Assembly: GCF_002632755.1 (NCBI RefSeq)
Contig: NZ_NJAK01000001.1
Location: 2,480,001-2,544,000 of the forward strand
DNA from: Xenorhabdus ishibashii
GTDB taxonomy: Bacteria > Pseudomonadota > Gammaproteobacteria > Enterobacterales > Enterobacteriaceae
Reading direction: 5' to 3'
DNA: 64,000 nt
Shown here in pieces: positions 17,600-28,409 of the stretch. The position numbers and the translations under genes are program-made. The notes under the pieces were generated by a model. The model did no database searches, was not told the DNA's origin, and saw only the letters and a list, made by a program, of their open reading frames with translations. Position 1 is the first letter of the stretch, and every line of letters starts with the position of its first letter.

Positions 17600-17923
17600 A
17601 TGGCACAAAATCATTTGATTGATCCGGCGCTTTCCCCGGAAAATGGTGATGACTGGCTCACTTTGGTTGAGTTGTTAAAAATAGCATTTGAACAAAATTT
17701 GCAACATTCTATTTTACAGCTATTATTGACTCCCGATGAACGTACCGCTTTATCAACCAGGGTTCGGATTATTCAGGAATTGATGCGTGGGCAAATGAAC
17801 CAGCGCGAACTGAAAAATGAGCTAGGCGTGGGTATTGCGACAATTACACGTGGTTCCAATAGCTTAAAGAATGCCCCAGCTCATGTTAAGAAATGGCTGG
17901 CAGATCAGCTACTAACTGATTGA
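17600..17923 (+). CDS. trpR: Trp operon repressor TrpR
   Basis: A 107-residue all-helical repressor. The conserved TPDERTALSTRVRIIQELMRG and the helix-turn-helix QRELKNELGVGIATITRGS are as in E. coli. With bound tryptophan it represses trp, aroH and its own gene. ATG 17600 gives MAQNH, matching the MAQ start in E. coli; the upstream TTG at 17594 is not needed. The operator at 17571-17588 overlaps its promoter zone. Confidence 0.95.
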   Translation: MAQNHLIDPALSPENGDDWLTLVELLKIAFEQNLQHSILQLLLTPDERTALSTRVRIIQELMRGQMNQRELKNELGVGIATITRGSNSLKNAPAHVKKWLADQLLTD

Positions 17924-17961
17924 CAATAGCCACGATAAAATAACAGATTAAATAATGCAGC

Positions 17962-17984
17962 GGGGGCCGTCCACTCGTGCCCCC
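17962..17984. terminator. GC hairpin between trpR and yjjX
   Basis: GGGGGC (17962-17967) pairs with GCCCCC (17979-17984) around an 11-base loop in the gap between convergent trpR and yjjX. There is no strong U run, so it is a probable but unproven terminator. Confidence 0.45.
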
Positions 17985-18005
17985 AACAACTACGTACCGT
18001 TAAGG

Positions 18006-18533
18006 TTAGTTATTCGACTCTTTGTAAATTTCATGATGGATAGGCACAAGAGCCAATATCAGAGCTTGGTGATAAACGCTGGTACGCGTCAGAATACCAT
18101 TGGTAAAAAAGCCAATCGCACCACCTTTCTGTTTGATATTATTGACGCCAGTTACATCAGCCATTTCATGGCCAAGTTCGCGTCCTTTACGAATGCCTTC
18201 CAAAACTTTTTCGGGCAACATCAGGCTGGCGGAACGCGATTCTCCCCGAATTTGTTTATGTTCAATAACCATCCAGGCAAACGTCATGTCATCTTCAATT
18301 CCAGCTTCAACCCCAACCCAGAAATCAGCTTCTGGCCGAACCTGGCGAGCGGCCATAACTCGATGACGAGCACCTGTGCGAGTTTCAGTATTACCAATGG
18401 GCTGCTGAGGTACACTACTGTCTACATTGACATCTTCTATATGGTAAGTGCCTGGGCCAAAAACATCATCGAATGCAAGGCTAATCGCTTTTATTTTCGC
18501 AGGGTTAGTTGTTGCTGCAATAACGTGGTACAT
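18006..18533 (-). CDS. yjjX: Inosine/xanthosine triphosphatase YjjX
   Basis: A 175-residue house-cleaning nucleotide phosphatase that removes ITP and XTP. The [11 protein letters not shown] start, [15 protein letters not shown] and [13 protein letters not shown](T)SVYHQA motifs match the E. coli protein of 170 residues. It is convergent with trpR and divergent from gpmB, which preserves the enterobacterial order. Confidence 0.93.
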   Translation of the reverse strand: MYHVIAATTNPAKIKAISLAFDDVFGPGTYHIEDVNVDSSVPQQPIGNTETRTGARHRVMAARQVRPEADFWVGVEAGIEDDMTFAWMVIEHKQIRGESRSASLMLPEKVLEGIRKGRELGHEMADVTGVNNIKQKGGAIGFFTNGILTRTSVYHQALILALVPIHHEIYKESNN

Positions 18534-18587
18534 ATAAATAAATTATCCTTTGAACTATTTCATGATGCAGTATAACGGAAAATAACT

Positions 18588-19235
18588 ATGTTACAGGTCT
18601 ATCTTGTTCGTCATGGCGAAACCGAATGGAATGTGGCTCGTCGTATTCAGGGGCAATCTGACAGTCCTTTGACTGAAACTGGTCGGCGCCAAGCTCACTT
18701 GGTCGCGCTGAGAGTTAAATCAGAAAACATTACCCATGTTATCACCAGTGACCTTGGTCGGACACGCCAAACAGCAGAAATCATCGCGAAAGCCTGTGGC
18801 TGCGACGTCATACTGGAACCACGCCTGCGAGAGTTACACATGGGTGTTCTAGAAAATCGCGAACTAACTTCCCTCACACCAGAAGAAGAATCTTGGCGTA
18901 AAAGTCTTGTTGATGGTACACCAAATGGGCGGGTTCCAGAAGGTGAATCAATGTATGAAGTGTCTACCCGTATGCGTGCCGCTCTGGAAAATTGTTTGAA
19001 TCTGCCTGCGGGTAGCCGTCCGCTGTTGGTCAGTCATGGAATCGCACTCGTCAGTTTGATCGGTTCTATTCTGGGGCTTCCGGCTAATTCAGAACGTCGT
19101 CTGCGGCTGAGAAACTGTTCTATCTCACGGGTGGATTATCAGGATAGCCCGTGGCTGGCTCCAGGTTGGATAGTGGAAACAACGGGCGATATCACACATC
19201 TGGATATGCCCGCCTTGGATGAACTACAAGGTTAA
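18588..19235 (+). CDS. gpmB: Histidine-phosphatase-family protein GpmB
   Basis: A 215-residue protein of the phosphoglycerate-mutase-like family, the same length as E. coli GpmB/YtjC. The phosphohistidine motif is LVRHGETEW and the second His lies in LLVSHGIAL. Despite the gene name, family members of this branch act mainly as phosphatases, so mutase activity is uncertain. Its last 4 bases overlap the convergent rob gene. Confidence 0.93.
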   Translation: MLQVYLVRHGETEWNVARRIQGQSDSPLTETGRRQAHLVALRVKSENITHVITSDLGRTRQTAEIIAKACGCDVILEPRLRELHMGVLENRELTSLTPEEESWRKSLVDGTPNGRVPEGESMYEVSTRMRAALENCLNLPAGSRPLLVSHGIALVSLIGSILGLPANSERRLRLRNCSISRVDYQDSPWLAPGWIVETTGDITHLDMPALDELQG

Positions 19236-20113
19236 CGCTCAATTGGGATGAGATACTCAAATTCCACAATATGATTTTGGGACTCATCCTCAAGATTTTT
19301 CCACTCAAGGTTGGTAAGGTAATATCGCTCAACATCGTATCCCTTTCTGCGAGTGATATTGAGTGTAGGCAAACAGATACCATAAATTGTAAAAAGAAAC
19401 TCTTGTAACTGTTCTTTATCACCAAAATAACTGAATGAAATATAATCTCCGCCAGGCAAGACGACTGGGCGACTCTCTTTGGTATCAAAGGTGGCGTATT
19501 CTGGCTCTATCGCTGTGGTATAGAACACCGTCTGTTCATCTTCATTCTCCATACTAAGGGTCGTATGGTGCAATCCATAAAGTCTCGGTGGTAATACCTC
19601 AGCATCCTGTAGATAGTTAATCCAAAAGTCATGACGCATATTCTTGCAGGATTCTGACCACTGCTCCAGCATATAACTGCAAGTGTGCTCAGTGCCGATA
19701 AGTGACTTTTCTTCCAGCGTGACAAATTTGTGCTCTGGCAGAGGTTTGTTATCGAGCAAAATAGGAGGACATATTCCTTTTGCACACCACTCTTCACTTC
19801 GACGATAGGCTGCTGGTGTTCGGTCAAACTGTTTTTTGAAAGCTCGTGTAAACGTTTGCTGAGAATCAAAGCGATATTGCAAAGCGATATCCAAGATAGG
19901 GCGGCTGGTTAAGCGTAATGCCACGGCGGCTCTGGATAATCTTCTCGCACGGATATAAGAACCTATTGCCTGGCCCGTAACCTCCTTGAACATGCGCTGC
20001 AAGTGCCATTTGGAGTAACCTGCTTTTGCTGCAACGTTATCAAGAGACAATGGACGATCCAGATTATTATCCACCCAATGCAGCAAGTCTCGAATGATGT
20101 TGGTTTGATCCAT
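19232..20113 (-). CDS. rob: Right origin-binding transcription activator Rob
   Basis: A 293-residue AraC-family regulator. The amino-terminal domain (residues 1-110) has two helix-turn-helix units almost identical to E. coli Rob (LSLDNVAAKAGYSKWHLQRM; ILDIALQYRFDSQQTFTRAF). The carboxy-terminal GyrI-like domain senses ligands such as bile salts. Rob activates the mar/sox/rob regulon of efflux and oxidative-stress genes and binds oriC. It overlaps the end of gpmB by 4 bases. Confidence 0.95.
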   Translation of the reverse strand: MDQTNIIRDLLHWVDNNLDRPLSLDNVAAKAGYSKWHLQRMFKEVTGQAIGSYIRARRLSRAAVALRLTSRPILDIALQYRFDSQQTFTRAFKKQFDRTPAAYRRSEEWCAKGICPPILLDNKPLPEHKFVTLEEKSLIGTEHTCSYMLEQWSESCKNMRHDFWINYLQDAEVLPPRLYGLHHTTLSMENEDEQTVFYTTAIEPEYATFDTKESRPVVLPGGDYISFSYFGDKEQLQEFLFTIYGICLPTLNITRRKGYDVERYYLTNLEWKNLEDESQNHIVEFEYLIPIER

Positions 20114-20555
20114 ACATCTCCCTCAGTCATTAAGACGAAAAGAAAATCATATAAATGTAAAAACAACTTATGCCAAGATTATTCCATTAGGCATATTAAT
20201 TATTACATTGATGCTATCAACAAACCATCAATGAATTAAACAAGTTTTTTCTTGGAATAAATTAATAGTAGAATCGGTAATATGTCAAGCATTGTCTTGG
20301 TGAATTATTTAACATGTTGAATAATAATGTGAAATATATTTCATGCTGACGTACTGGATGTCGACTTAATTCCAATAGCATAACTTCTTAAAGACCATTA
20401 CTTACTCGTTTTGGTGCATATTCAGCTATAATGCCACGATTTTCCATTACAGATACATTTATGTTGGAAATGATTTAATTAAAATTTATTTCGCTACATT
20501 ATATGTGAATGATAGATATTTTCACTGTATTTATTTAATTCAAGTGGACTTAAAT
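20114..20555. other. Divergent rob-creA intergenic region
   Basis: About 440 AT-rich bases holding the promoters of both flanking genes. No additional gene, RNA or clear operator was identified. Confidence 0.5.
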
Positions 20556-21032
20556 ATGGCAACAATGAAGAAAATAGCGATAGCGGCTACCTTACTCTTT
20601 TCTCCGGTAGCTCTGCATGCGGAAGAGATCGGTTCTGTTGACACAGTATTCAAATTTTTTGGCCCTGATAACAAGATAGTGATAGAAGCCTTTGATGATC
20701 CTGACGTTAAAAATGTCACCTGTTATCTGAGCAGAGCCAAAACGGGAGGACTCAAGGGAGGGTTGGGATTGGCAGAAGATACATCTGATGCAGCCATATC
20801 CTGCCAGCAAGTTGGCCCGATTGAATTAGCAGATAAGATAAAAAAATCGCCAAAGAAAGGGCAAGTTGTCTTCCAAAAACGCACTTCTTTGGTATTTAAA
20901 AAATTGCAGGTTGTACGCTTCTATGACTCCAATCGTAATTCGCTGATTTATTTAACTTATTCTGACAAGGTGATCGATGGTTCCCCTAAAAATGCAATCA
21001 GTGCTGTACCGATTATGCCGTGGAAAGAGTGA
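20556..21032 (+). CDS. creA: CreA family periplasmic protein
   Basis: A 158-residue protein. Start ATG 20556 gives a signal peptide ([21 protein letters not shown]) that fits the family; an ATG at 20505 would add 17 unsupported residues. [39 protein letters not shown] and [14 protein letters not shown] match E. coli CreA closely. Function is unknown. The creBCD two-component genes that accompany it in E. coli are absent here. Confidence 0.9.
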   Translation: MATMKKIAIAATLLFSPVALHAEEIGSVDTVFKFFGPDNKIVIEAFDDPDVKNVTCYLSRAKTGGLKGGLGLAEDTSDAAISCQQVGPIELADKIKKSPKKGQVVFQKRTSLVFKKLQVVRFYDSNRNSLIYLTYSDKVIDGSPKNAISAVPIMPWKE

Positions 21033-21069
21033 ATAACTCATCCTAAGGAAAATACCAGCCAAAAGAAAG

Positions 21070-21104
21070 AAAAGCCCTGATGCCATAAGACATACGGGGC
21101 TTTT
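21070..21104. terminator. Terminator between creA and arcA
   Basis: AAAAGCCC (21070-21077) and GGGCTTTT (21097-21104) form a stem with A and T runs at both ends, suited to the two convergent genes. Confidence 0.7.
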
Positions 21105-21148
21105 GATAGATACGGTATGTAGAATATATACCTATAAAAAGGCATTAA

Positions 21149-21865
21149 TCAGTCTTCTAAATCACCACAAAAACGGTAACCTTCACCGTGGATGGTCGCA
21201 ATGATCTCTGGAGTATCCGGTGTCGATTCGAAGTGTTTACGAATACGGCGGATAGTAACATCAACAGTACGATCGTGAGGTTTCAATTCGCGACCCGTCA
21301 TTTTTTTCAACAATTCTGCACGGGTTTGAATTTTTCCTGGGTTCTCACAAAAATGGAGCATCGCACGGAATTCGCTACGCGGCAGCTTGTAATGATCTCC
21401 CAGCGGGCTAACCAAAGAGCGGCTATTAATATCCAGCTCCCATCCATTGAACTTATAACTTTCAACCTGGCGGCGCTCTTCACCTGGATGACTCAGGTTC
21501 ATTGTCCGCGACAGCAAATTACGTGCACGAATGGTTAATTCGCGTGGGTTAAATGGCTTAGTTATATAATCATCAGCACCGATTTCGAGACCAAGAATTT
21601 TGTCCACTTCATTATCACGGCCTGTTAAGAACATCAACGCAACATTTGCCTGCTCACGTAATTCACGGGCAAGCAGTAACCCATTTTTACCTGGCAGATT
21701 GATATCCATAATGACTAAATTGATATCGTTATCTGACAGAATATTGTGCATTTCTGAACCGTCATTGGCTTCATAAACAACATACCCTTCAGCTTCAAAA
21801 ATACTCTTAAGGGTATTACGTGTGACAATTTCGTCTTCAACAATCAAAATGTGCGGGGTTTGCAT
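21149..21865 (-). CDS. arcA: Aerobic respiration control response regulator ArcA
   Basis: A 238-residue OmpR-family response regulator, nearly identical in pattern to E. coli ArcA. The phosphoacceptor is Asp54 ([10 protein letters not shown]), with acidic pocket VEDE and switch Lys in [12 protein letters not shown]; the winged helix ends [12 protein letters not shown]. Phosphorylated by ArcB under low oxygen, it represses aerobic respiration genes. In Photorhabdus and Xenorhabdus it is also a plausible regulator of host interaction (general knowledge, not shown here). Confidence 0.97.
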   Translation of the reverse strand: MQTPHILIVEDEIVTRNTLKSIFEAEGYVVYEANDGSEMHNILSDNDINLVIMDINLPGKNGLLLARELREQANVALMFLTGRDNEVDKILGLEIGADDYITKPFNPRELTIRARNLLSRTMNLSHPGEERRQVESYKFNGWELDINSRSLVSPLGDHYKLPRSEFRAMLHFCENPGKIQTRAELLKKMTGRELKPHDRTVDVTIRRIRKHFESTPDTPEIIATIHGEGYRFCGDLED

Positions 21866-22459
21866 GGTTGCTACCTAAAATCGCTAAAAAACAGAATCTG
21901 TATGACACAAGCTGTTATTATTAAAAGAAAATATGCTGATCTTGTTCTGAGTGACAGAAAACCAGCTTATGCCCGAAATAAACGTTTTGATATGTTTTAC
22001 GCTAAAAACTAACGTCGCTTTCCTAGAGGGTACATACCCGAAAAAACCCAATTTCAACGAGGCTTCTATATTAGTCTATTAACAGCAATATAACAGCTAG
22101 TAATGCATTTGCCTTCTAAAAAAACTAACTTTTGTTGATACATATCAAAATCAATTGTAGCACGTTAACATTAATTGTAATTGTTAATTTTAATCCAGAT
22201 TATTTGTTATTAAATTGAATAAATTATGTTAATGGATGTTGAAATATTGTGAGTGCTTGCAGAGATTCACTCAACACTAAAATATCCAGATGATACGTTT
22301 TTATCATAAAGACAAAATAATTACAAAATATGTTTTTTGTAAAATTAAATGCTAATAAATAACCTAACTAACCAAATAATGATTTGCCATTTGGGTTATA
22401 TTTTGAATAATTTCGATACGGAAAATGATGTTTTTTTCTTCTTTTGCCATAAAAAATAT
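21866..22459. other. Long arcA-thr leader region
   Basis: About 600 AT-rich bases upstream of arcA and of the thr operon. E. coli arcA has several promoters and a long leader, which this length would fit. The small yjjY and yjtD/trmJ-like genes found here in E. coli are absent. No other gene was seen. Confidence 0.5.
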
Positions 22460-22490
22460 TTGACATTGACCACAATTTAATTTAACCAAT
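22460..22490 (+). promoter_or_regulatory. Probable thr operon promoter
   Basis: TTGACA at 22460-22465 is a consensus -35 box. The following TTTAACCAATA is conserved at the same place in the E. coli thr promoter. The exact -10 and start site cannot be fixed by eye. Confidence 0.6.
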
Positions 22491-22527
22491 AGGGGGTCAA
22501 GTAAATCGAAAAGACAGACAGGAAACT

Positions 22528-22629
22528 ATGCACTACATCAGCCCGAAAAAAATGGTTCTTGCAAACACCACTATAACCATTACTACAACCACGATTACCA
22601 CCGGAACCATGAGTTGCGGTGCGGGCTGA
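22528..22629 (+). CDS. thrL: Thr operon leader peptide
   Basis: A 33-residue reading frame with 10 Thr and 4 Ile codons, most of them in one run ([14 protein letters not shown] at residues 14-27). Ribosome stalling on Thr/Ile codons when charged tRNA is scarce prevents formation of the terminator at 22653-22685. The GGTGCGGGCTGACGC segment at the end of the frame is conserved with E. coli and can pair with the terminator arm. An AGGAAA ribosome site precedes the ATG. Confidence 0.95.
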   Translation: MHYISPKKMVLANTTITITTTTITTGTMSCGAG

Positions 22630-22652
22630 CGCATACACATAAAACAACATTG

Positions 22653-22685
22653 AGCCCGTATCCCACAAGATACGGGCTTTTTTTT
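22653..22685 (+). terminator. thr attenuator terminator
   Basis: AGCCCGTATC (22653-22662) pairs with GATACGGGCT (22669-22678), loop CCACAA, followed by eight T. The GCGGGCT in the leader frame can compete for the left arm as antiterminator. Confidence 0.93.
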
Positions 22686-22712
22686 GGGACAGAAATCAGG
22701 AGAAGAACGTTA

Positions 22713-24155
22713 ATGCGAGTATTGAAATTTGGCGGAACCTCAGTTGCGAATCACCAGTGTGTACTGAGTGTTGCAGATATCGCCGAAAATGAGTTATCCC
22801 TTGGGCAAGTTGCCTTAGTACTCTCTGCACCAGCAAAAATCACAAACCATCTGGTGGCAATGATTGAAAAAACAGTTGCAGGACAAGATATTGTTTCTAA
22901 TATGAGCGATGCTACCCAAATCTTTGCTGATTTGTTGTCAGGATTGAAAGCGCAACAACCAAGGTTTGATTATGAGCGCCTGAAAGGGCTAGTCGAGCGT
23001 GAGCTTGCCAGCCTTAAACAGACTCTCCACGGTATTTCTTTATTAAAACAATGTCCAGATAGCATTAATGCATCCCTGATCTGTCGTGGCGAAAAACTGT
23101 CGATTGCCATCATGGAATCCGTGCTACAGGCTCGTGGTCATAAAGTGACTGTCATTGATCCGGTCAAAAACCTTTTGGCACATGGGCATTGTCTCGAATC
23201 CACCGTCGATATCCATGAATCCTCCAAACGCATTGCAGCACTTAACATTCCTGCTGACCATATCATCCTGATGGCGGGTTTCACTGCGGGCGATGAAAAT
23301 GGCGAATTGGTTGTGCTGGGGCGCAACGGCTCCGACTATTCAGCCGCAGTACTGGCAGCATGCCTGCGTGCCGATTGTTGCGAAATCTGGACTGATGTAG
23401 ACGGTGTTTATACTTGTGATCCAAGGGCGGTGAAAGATGCTCGCTTGCTGAAAAGTCTGTCATACCAAGAAGCAATGGAATTGTCTTATTTTGGTGCGAA
23501 AGTCCTTCATCCCCGAACTATCGCCCCTATTGCCCAGTTTCAAATCCCTTGCCTGATAAAAAACACCGCCAACCCCAATGTGCCTGGTACTTTTATTGGC
23601 GATGCACTCATTGATGATGGACAAAAAGATCAAGACATGCCGATCAAGGGCATCACCAATCTGGATCATATGGCGATGTTCAACGTTTCCGGCCCAGGAA
23701 TGAAGGGTATGGTCGGGATGGCGGCGCGGATCTTTTCCGTCATGTCACGCAAAGGTATTTCTGTTGTATTGATCACGCAATCCTCGTCAGAATACAGTAT
23801 CAGCTTCTGTGTACCACAAAAAGAATGGGTAAAAGCACACAATGCGCTGACAGAAGAGTTTTATCTGGAGCTGAAAGATGGTGTGCTTGATCCCATTGAC
23901 GCTATCGACAATCTTGCCATTATCTCTGTTGTTGGTGATGGTATGCGTACTCAGCCAGGTACATCTGCCCGCTTTTTTTCCGCATTGACTCGCGCCAATA
24001 TCAACATTGTTGCTATTGCACAAGGCTCTTCTGAACGTTCTATTTCTGCTGTCATTGAAAATAATGCTGCGACTACGGCGGTTCGTCTCTGTCACCAAAT
24101 GCTGTTTAACACCGCTCAAGTCGTTGAGGTCTTTGTTGTTGGTGTGGGGGAGTAG
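22713..24155 (+). CDS. thrA: thrA, aspartokinase part, ended early by a 1-nt frameshift
   Basis: Start ATG 22713 ([13 protein letters not shown]). The 480 residues cover the aspartokinase I domain ([17 protein letters not shown]) and the two ACT regulatory domains, and stop at TAG 24153-24155 directly after FVVGVGE. In other enterobacteria the protein continues as FVIGVGGVGGALLEQL into homoserine dehydrogenase, about 820 residues in all. One G is missing from the G run at 24146-24150, so the fusion is split within the GxGxxG loop. Codon use and sequence are otherwise well preserved, pointing to a very recent change, a sequencing error, or recoding. Confidence 0.9.
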   Translation: MRVLKFGGTSVANHQCVLSVADIAENELSLGQVALVLSAPAKITNHLVAMIEKTVAGQDIVSNMSDATQIFADLLSGLKAQQPRFDYERLKGLVERELASLKQTLHGISLLKQCPDSINASLICRGEKLSIAIMESVLQARGHKVTVIDPVKNLLAHGHCLESTVDIHESSKRIAALNIPADHIILMAGFTAGDENGELVVLGRNGSDYSAAVLAACLRADCCEIWTDVDGVYTCDPRAVKDARLLKSLSYQEAMELSYFGAKVLHPRTIAPIAQFQIPCLIKNTANPNVPGTFIGDALIDDGQKDQDMPIKGITNLDHMAMFNVSGPGMKGMVGMAARIFSVMSRKGISVVLITQSSSEYSISFCVPQKEWVKAHNALTEEFYLELKDGVLDPIDAIDNLAIISVVGDGMRTQPGTSARFFSALTRANINIVAIAQGSSERSISAVIENNAATTAVRLCHQMLFNTAQVVEVFVVGVGE

Positions 24156-25186
24156 GCAGTGCGTTGATCGAGCAAATACGCCGTCAGCAAACCTGGCTCA
24201 AACAGAAACATATCGATCTACGCGTCTGTGGTATTGCCAATTCCCGCGCTTTGTTGACTGATGTACAAGGCATCTGTCTGGATAACTGGCAGCAGGCACT
24301 CTCAGAAGCCACTGAGCCTTTTAGTTTGAGTCGTCTGATCCGTCTTGAAAAAGAGTACCATCTCCTGAATCCAGTCATTGTGGATTGTACTTCCAATCAG
24401 TCGATTGCGGAACAGTATACGAGCTTCCTCAGCGACGGTTTTAACGTCGTTACCCCAAATAAAAAAGCCAATACTTTATCGATGGCTTATTACCACCAAA
24501 TCCGTCAGGCCGCAGAAAAATCGAAACGTAAGTTCCTGTATGACACTAACGTAGGTGCTGGATTGCCTGTTATCGAAAACTTACAAAATTTGCTTAATGC
24601 CGGTGATGAATTAGTGCAGTTCAGTGGCATCCTGTCGGGTTCTTTATCCTATATTTTCGGGATGCTGGATGAAGGTATGACGCTTTCACAAGCGACCATG
24701 CTGGCCAAAGAGCAAGGTTTTACTGAACCCGATCCACGCGATGATCTCTCTGGTATGGATGTTGCCCGAAAACTGCTGATCTTAGCACGAGAGTCTGGCT
24801 ATGAACTGGAACTAAAAGATATCCATGTTGATCCTGTTTTACCCATCTCGTTCGACGCCAGTGGCGATGTTGACAGTTTCCTGCAACGTTTACCACAACT
24901 GGATCAGGAGTTTAGCCAACGTGCGGAACAAGCCGCAGAACAAGGGAAAGTATTACGTTATGTTGGCTTGATTGAACAAGGCCGTTGTACAGTGAAAATT
25001 GTCGCTGTTGATGGCAACGATCCACTTTATAAGGTCAAAAATGGCGAAAACGCTCTGGCTTTCTATACCCGTTATTATCAACCCATTCCGCTGGTACTAC
25101 GAGGCTATGGCGCAGGAAATGATGTAACGGCAGCCGGCGTTTTTGCTGATATATTACGTACTCTGTCATGGAAATTGGGGGTTTAA
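24149..25186 (+). CDS. thrA: thrA, homoserine dehydrogenase part in the -1 frame
   Basis: From 24149 in the -1 frame the sequence reads [10 protein letters not shown] and continues through an intact homoserine dehydrogenase domain ([46 protein letters not shown]) to TAA at 25184-25186. The domain reduces aspartate semialdehyde to homoserine. If translated alone it could only start at TTG 24164, which has GGGGGAG upstream but would lack the nucleotide-binding loop. The TAATG overlap with thrB preserves translational coupling. Confidence 0.9.
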   Translation, partial: GVGSALIEQIRRQQTWLKQKHIDLRVCGIANSRALLTDVQGICLDNWQQALSEATEPFSLSRLIRLEKEYHLLNPVIVDCTSNQSIAEQYTSFLSDGFNVVTPNKKANTLSMAYYHQIRQAAEKSKRKFLYDTNVGAGLPVIENLQNLLNAGDELVQFSGILSGSLSYIFGMLDEGMTLSQATMLAKEQGFTEPDPRDDLSGMDVARKLLILARESGYELELKDIHVDPVLPISFDASGDVDSFLQRLPQLDQEFSQRAEQAAEQGKVLRYVGLIEQGRCTVKIVAVDGNDPLYKVKNGENALAFYTRYYQPIPLVLRGYGAGNDVTAAGVFADILRTLSWKLGV

Positions 25187-26118
25187 TGGTTATCAGGGTT
25201 TATGCGCCTGCCTCTATCGGGAATGTTGGCGTCGGATTTGATGTGCTCGGCGCAGCAGTTTCTCCCATTGATGGCTCATTACTTGGGGATTGTGTCTCCG
25301 TAAGTGAAGCTGAAAGCTTCAGTCTGAATAATAAAGGGCGATTTGTTAGCAAATTACCTGACGATCCCAAACAGAATATCGTCTACCAATGCTGGCAGAT
25401 TTTTTGTCAGCGGTTGGGAAAAGAACTGCCCGTTGCCATGACATTAGAGAAAAATATGCCAATCGGTTCGGGATTAGGTTCCAGTGCCTGCTCTGTCGTC
25501 GCCGCTTTAGTGGCATTGAATGAATATGCTAGCCGCCCCTTTAACCAACACCAGTTATTGGACATGATGGGAGAATTAGAAGGGCGTATTTCCGGTGGTG
25601 TTCATTATGATAATGTCGCTCCCTGCTATTTGGGGGGATTGCAATTGATATTATCTCAGGAAGAGACCACCTGTCTGCCTGTTCCCACATTTGATGATTG
25701 GCTGTGGGTAATGGCTTATCCTGGCATCAAAGTATCGACAGCAGAAGCCCGTGCAATTTTGCCTAATCACTATGCCCGTAAGGATATCATTGAGCATGGA
25801 CGTCACTTTGCTGGTTTTATCCATGCCTGCCATACCCAGCAATCAGAACTGGCTGCCAAATTAATGCAAGATGTTGTAGCAGAACCTTATCGTACACAAC
25901 TCTTACCAGGATTTGCCAATGCACGTGATACAGTCAAAAAATTAGGGGCGCTGGCGTGTAGCATTTCCGGCTCCGGCCCGACACTTTTTGCAATTTGTAA
26001 CGAAATAGCTGTAGCAGAAGAGGTTGCACACTGGCTGCAACAACATTACGTACAGAATGATGAAGGCTTTGTACACATTTGCCGTCTGGATCTCGCAGGC
26101 GCACGACAGGTAAAGTAA
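25186..26118 (+). CDS. thrB: Homoserine kinase ThrB
   Basis: A 310-residue GHMP-family kinase that phosphorylates homoserine. It shows the ATP-binding loop [17 protein letters not shown], the substrate-site [11 protein letters not shown] and the carboxy-terminal SGSGPTLFA motif. Start ATG 25186 overlaps the thrA stop (TAATG), giving a length equal to E. coli ThrB; an in-frame upstream ATG at 25168 lies inside thrA. Intact coding sequence suggests the pathway is still used despite the thrA lesion. Confidence 0.96.
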   Translation: MVIRVYAPASIGNVGVGFDVLGAAVSPIDGSLLGDCVSVSEAESFSLNNKGRFVSKLPDDPKQNIVYQCWQIFCQRLGKELPVAMTLEKNMPIGSGLGSSACSVVAALVALNEYASRPFNQHQLLDMMGELEGRISGGVHYDNVAPCYLGGLQLILSQEETTCLPVPTFDDWLWVMAYPGIKVSTAEARAILPNHYARKDIIEHGRHFAGFIHACHTQQSELAAKLMQDVVAEPYRTQLLPGFANARDTVKKLGALACSISGSGPTLFAICNEIAVAEEVAHWLQQHYVQNDEGFVHICRLDLAGARQVK

Positions 26119-26120
26119 CC

Positions 26121-27413
26121 ATGAAATTATATAACTTAAAAGACAACCGCGAGCAGGTCAGTTTTTCACAGGCGGTAAAGCAAGGATTAGGTAAACAGCA
26201 AGGCCTCTTTTTTCCACAGGATTTGCCAGAATTCAGCCGTAATGAAATTGATGACTTATTGAAATTAGATTTTGTCAGCCGTAGCCAACGCATCCTCTCT
26301 GCTTTTATCGGCGATGAAATTTCCGCAGAGCAATTGGCAACCCGCGTAAAAAATGCTTTTGCTTTCCCTGCCCCTGTAGCGATTGTCGAAGATAACATTG
26401 CTTCATTGGAGCTTTATCACGGGCCGACACTGGCGTTCAAAGACTTTGGCGGCCGTTTCATGGCACAAATTCTTGCCCAGATTGCAGGAGACAAGCCCGT
26501 CACTATTTTAACTGCAACATCCGGTGATACTGGCGCCGCAGTCGCTCATGCTTTCTATGGATTGAATAACGTACAGGTTGTGATCCTTTATCCCGAAGGC
26601 AAGATCAGTTCATTGCAGGAAAAACTTTTTTGTACTCTGGGTGGCAATATCCATACGGTTGCTATCAAGGGAGATTTCGATGCTTGTCAGGCATTGGTCA
26701 AGCAAGCTTTTGATGACGAAGAATTGAAACAGGCTTTACATCTCAATTCTGCTAACTCAATCAATATCAGCCGTCTGCTGGCTCAAATCTGTTATTACTT
26801 TGAAGCGGTTGCGCAAATCCCAGCAGAAAAACGCGAACAATTAGTTATTTCCGTCCCAAGTGGCAATTTTGGTAATTTAACCGCGGGGCTACTGGCAAAA
26901 TCGCTGGGATTGTCGGTAAAACGTTTTATCGCGGCAACCAATGTTAATGACACCGTTCCTCGTTATTTAGCGGAGGGTGAGTGGCTGCCACATCAGACCA
27001 TTCCGACACTTTCCAATGCAATGGATGTCAGCCAACCTAATAACTGGCCGCGCATTGAAGAATTGTTCAAACGCAAAAGTTGGGCACTGAGTGAACTAGC
27101 AAATGGGGTTGTGGATGATGAAATCACTCAAAGCACCATGCGTGAACTGGCGGCAAAAGGCTATATTTCCGAACCACATGCGGCCGTCGCTTATCGTGTT
27201 TTGCGTGATCAATTACAAGAAGGGGAATATGGCTTATTCTTGGGTACTGCTCATCCAGCCAAATTTAAGGAAAGCGTCGAAGCAACACTCGGCCAGCCAT
27301 TATCCTTGCCACAAGCGTTAGCTGAGCGCGCAGATCTGGATTTATTATCCCACTTTATGCCTGCTGATTTCTCAACGTTACGTGAATTTTTGATGGCAAG
27401 AGCACCAAAATAA
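26121..27413 (+). CDS. thrC: Threonine synthase ThrC
   Basis: A 430-residue PLP enzyme converting phosphohomoserine to threonine. Start ATG 26121 (MKLYNLKD) is two bases after the thrB stop. The PLP lysine lies in TLAFKDFGGRFMA and the phosphate-binding loop in ATSGDTGAAVAHAF. Length is normal for enterobacteria (428). Last gene of the thr operon; a hairpin follows. Confidence 0.96.
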   Translation: MKLYNLKDNREQVSFSQAVKQGLGKQQGLFFPQDLPEFSRNEIDDLLKLDFVSRSQRILSAFIGDEISAEQLATRVKNAFAFPAPVAIVEDNIASLELYHGPTLAFKDFGGRFMAQILAQIAGDKPVTILTATSGDTGAAVAHAFYGLNNVQVVILYPEGKISSLQEKLFCTLGGNIHTVAIKGDFDACQALVKQAFDDEELKQALHLNSANSINISRLLAQICYYFEAVAQIPAEKREQLVISVPSGNFGNLTAGLLAKSLGLSVKRFIAATNVNDTVPRYLAEGEWLPHQTIPTLSNAMDVSQPNNWPRIEELFKRKSWALSELANGVVDDEITQSTMRELAAKGYISEPHAAVAYRVLRDQLQEGEYGLFLGTAHPAKFKESVEATLGQPLSLPQALAERADLDLLSHFMPADFSTLREFLMARAPK

Positions 27414-27425
27414 TCCGGTATTAAT

Positions 27426-27451
27426 CCCTCCCCCCATTTACGGGTGGAGGG
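27426..27451. terminator. Hairpin between thrC and yaaA
   Basis: CCCTCC and inner C residues (27426-27435) pair with GGGTGGAGGG (27442-27451), with one mismatch. It separates two convergent genes. Confidence 0.65.
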
Positions 27452-27461
27452 ACATCGAAAA

Positions 27462-28238
27462 TTAATTCTGCTCAGAACGCTTAAACACCAATTCATCTCC
27501 CTTAGAGAGGGGTTCATCGAAAGCATATCCTTCCAGATTGAACTCCACTAGCCGAGCTGGATCGGTCAGTTGGTTCTTAATGATAAAATGGCTCATCAAG
27601 CCACGAGCTTTTTTAGCATAGAAACTAATGACCTTATATTTGCCATTTTTTTCATCCAGAAAAACCGGTTTGATAATTCTGGCTGCCAGCTTTTTAGTAT
27701 TCACCGATTTGAAATACTCATCTGATGCCAGATTGACCAGAACATCATCACCTTGTTGTTCCAGTGCAGCATTCAAGTTTTCAGTAATACAATCGCCCCA
27801 AAACTTATACAGATCTTTACCGCGGGGATTTTCCAGCTTAACTCCCATTTCCAAACGATAAGGCTGCATCAAATCGAGAGGACGCAAAACTCCATACAGG
27901 CCAGATAGAATTCTTAAATGGGTTTGGGCAAAATCAAAATCGTCAGCAGAGAACGTTTCAGCCTGCATACCGGTATAAACATCACCTTTAAATGCCAAAA
28001 TCGCCTGACGGGCATTTTCTGGCGTGAAATCGGGCTGCCATTCTGCAAAACGAGCAGCATTTAGTCCCGCCAACTTATCGCTAATACTCATCAAACTGCC
28101 GATTTGCGCGGGTGTTAACGTCCGGCAAATCTCGATTAGCTGTTGAGATCCTGCCAATAATCGTGGTTGGCTAAACTTTTCTGTTGCGAGTGGACTTGCA
28201 TAATCGAGTGTTTTCGCAGGTGAAATGGTAATAAGCAT
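27462..28238 (-). CDS. yaaA: Peroxide stress protein YaaA
   Basis: A 258-residue protein of the UPF0246/YaaA family ([50 protein letters not shown]). In E. coli YaaA lowers free intracellular iron and limits Fenton damage under OxyR control; the fold binds DNA with bulges. Position between thrC and talB is conserved with E. coli. Confidence 0.94.
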   Translation of the reverse strand: MLITISPAKTLDYASPLATEKFSQPRLLAGSQQLIEICRTLTPAQIGSLMSISDKLAGLNAARFAEWQPDFTPENARQAILAFKGDVYTGMQAETFSADDFDFAQTHLRILSGLYGVLRPLDLMQPYRLEMGVKLENPRGKDLYKFWGDCITENLNAALEQQGDDVLVNLASDEYFKSVNTKKLAARIIKPVFLDEKNGKYKVISFYAKKARGLMSHFIIKNQLTDPARLVEFNLEGYAFDEPLSKGDELVFKRSEQN

Positions 28239-28409
28239 TATTTTTTCCTAATAATCCAGACCTTCCCCACTTTAGCAAAAAAGAATGAAGAGGGGAGAAT
28301 CTCAGTGATAAGATTTTCCTACCTTACAGCCGAGCTTGGTCATGTTATTATCACAAGATGGCGAGGCAACATTGCCAACGATTTTACGTATAACGATGAG
28401 ATATTAAAC

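Noticed and set aside
17955..18575. 206-codon plus-strand frame over yjjX
   Set aside because: It is a shadow of the well-conserved yjjX gene on the minus strand.
24164..25186. Natural separate homoserine dehydrogenase gene rather than a frameshift
   Set aside because: The only usable start would remove the GxGxxG nucleotide-binding loop, while one extra G restores the exact family sequence across the joint.
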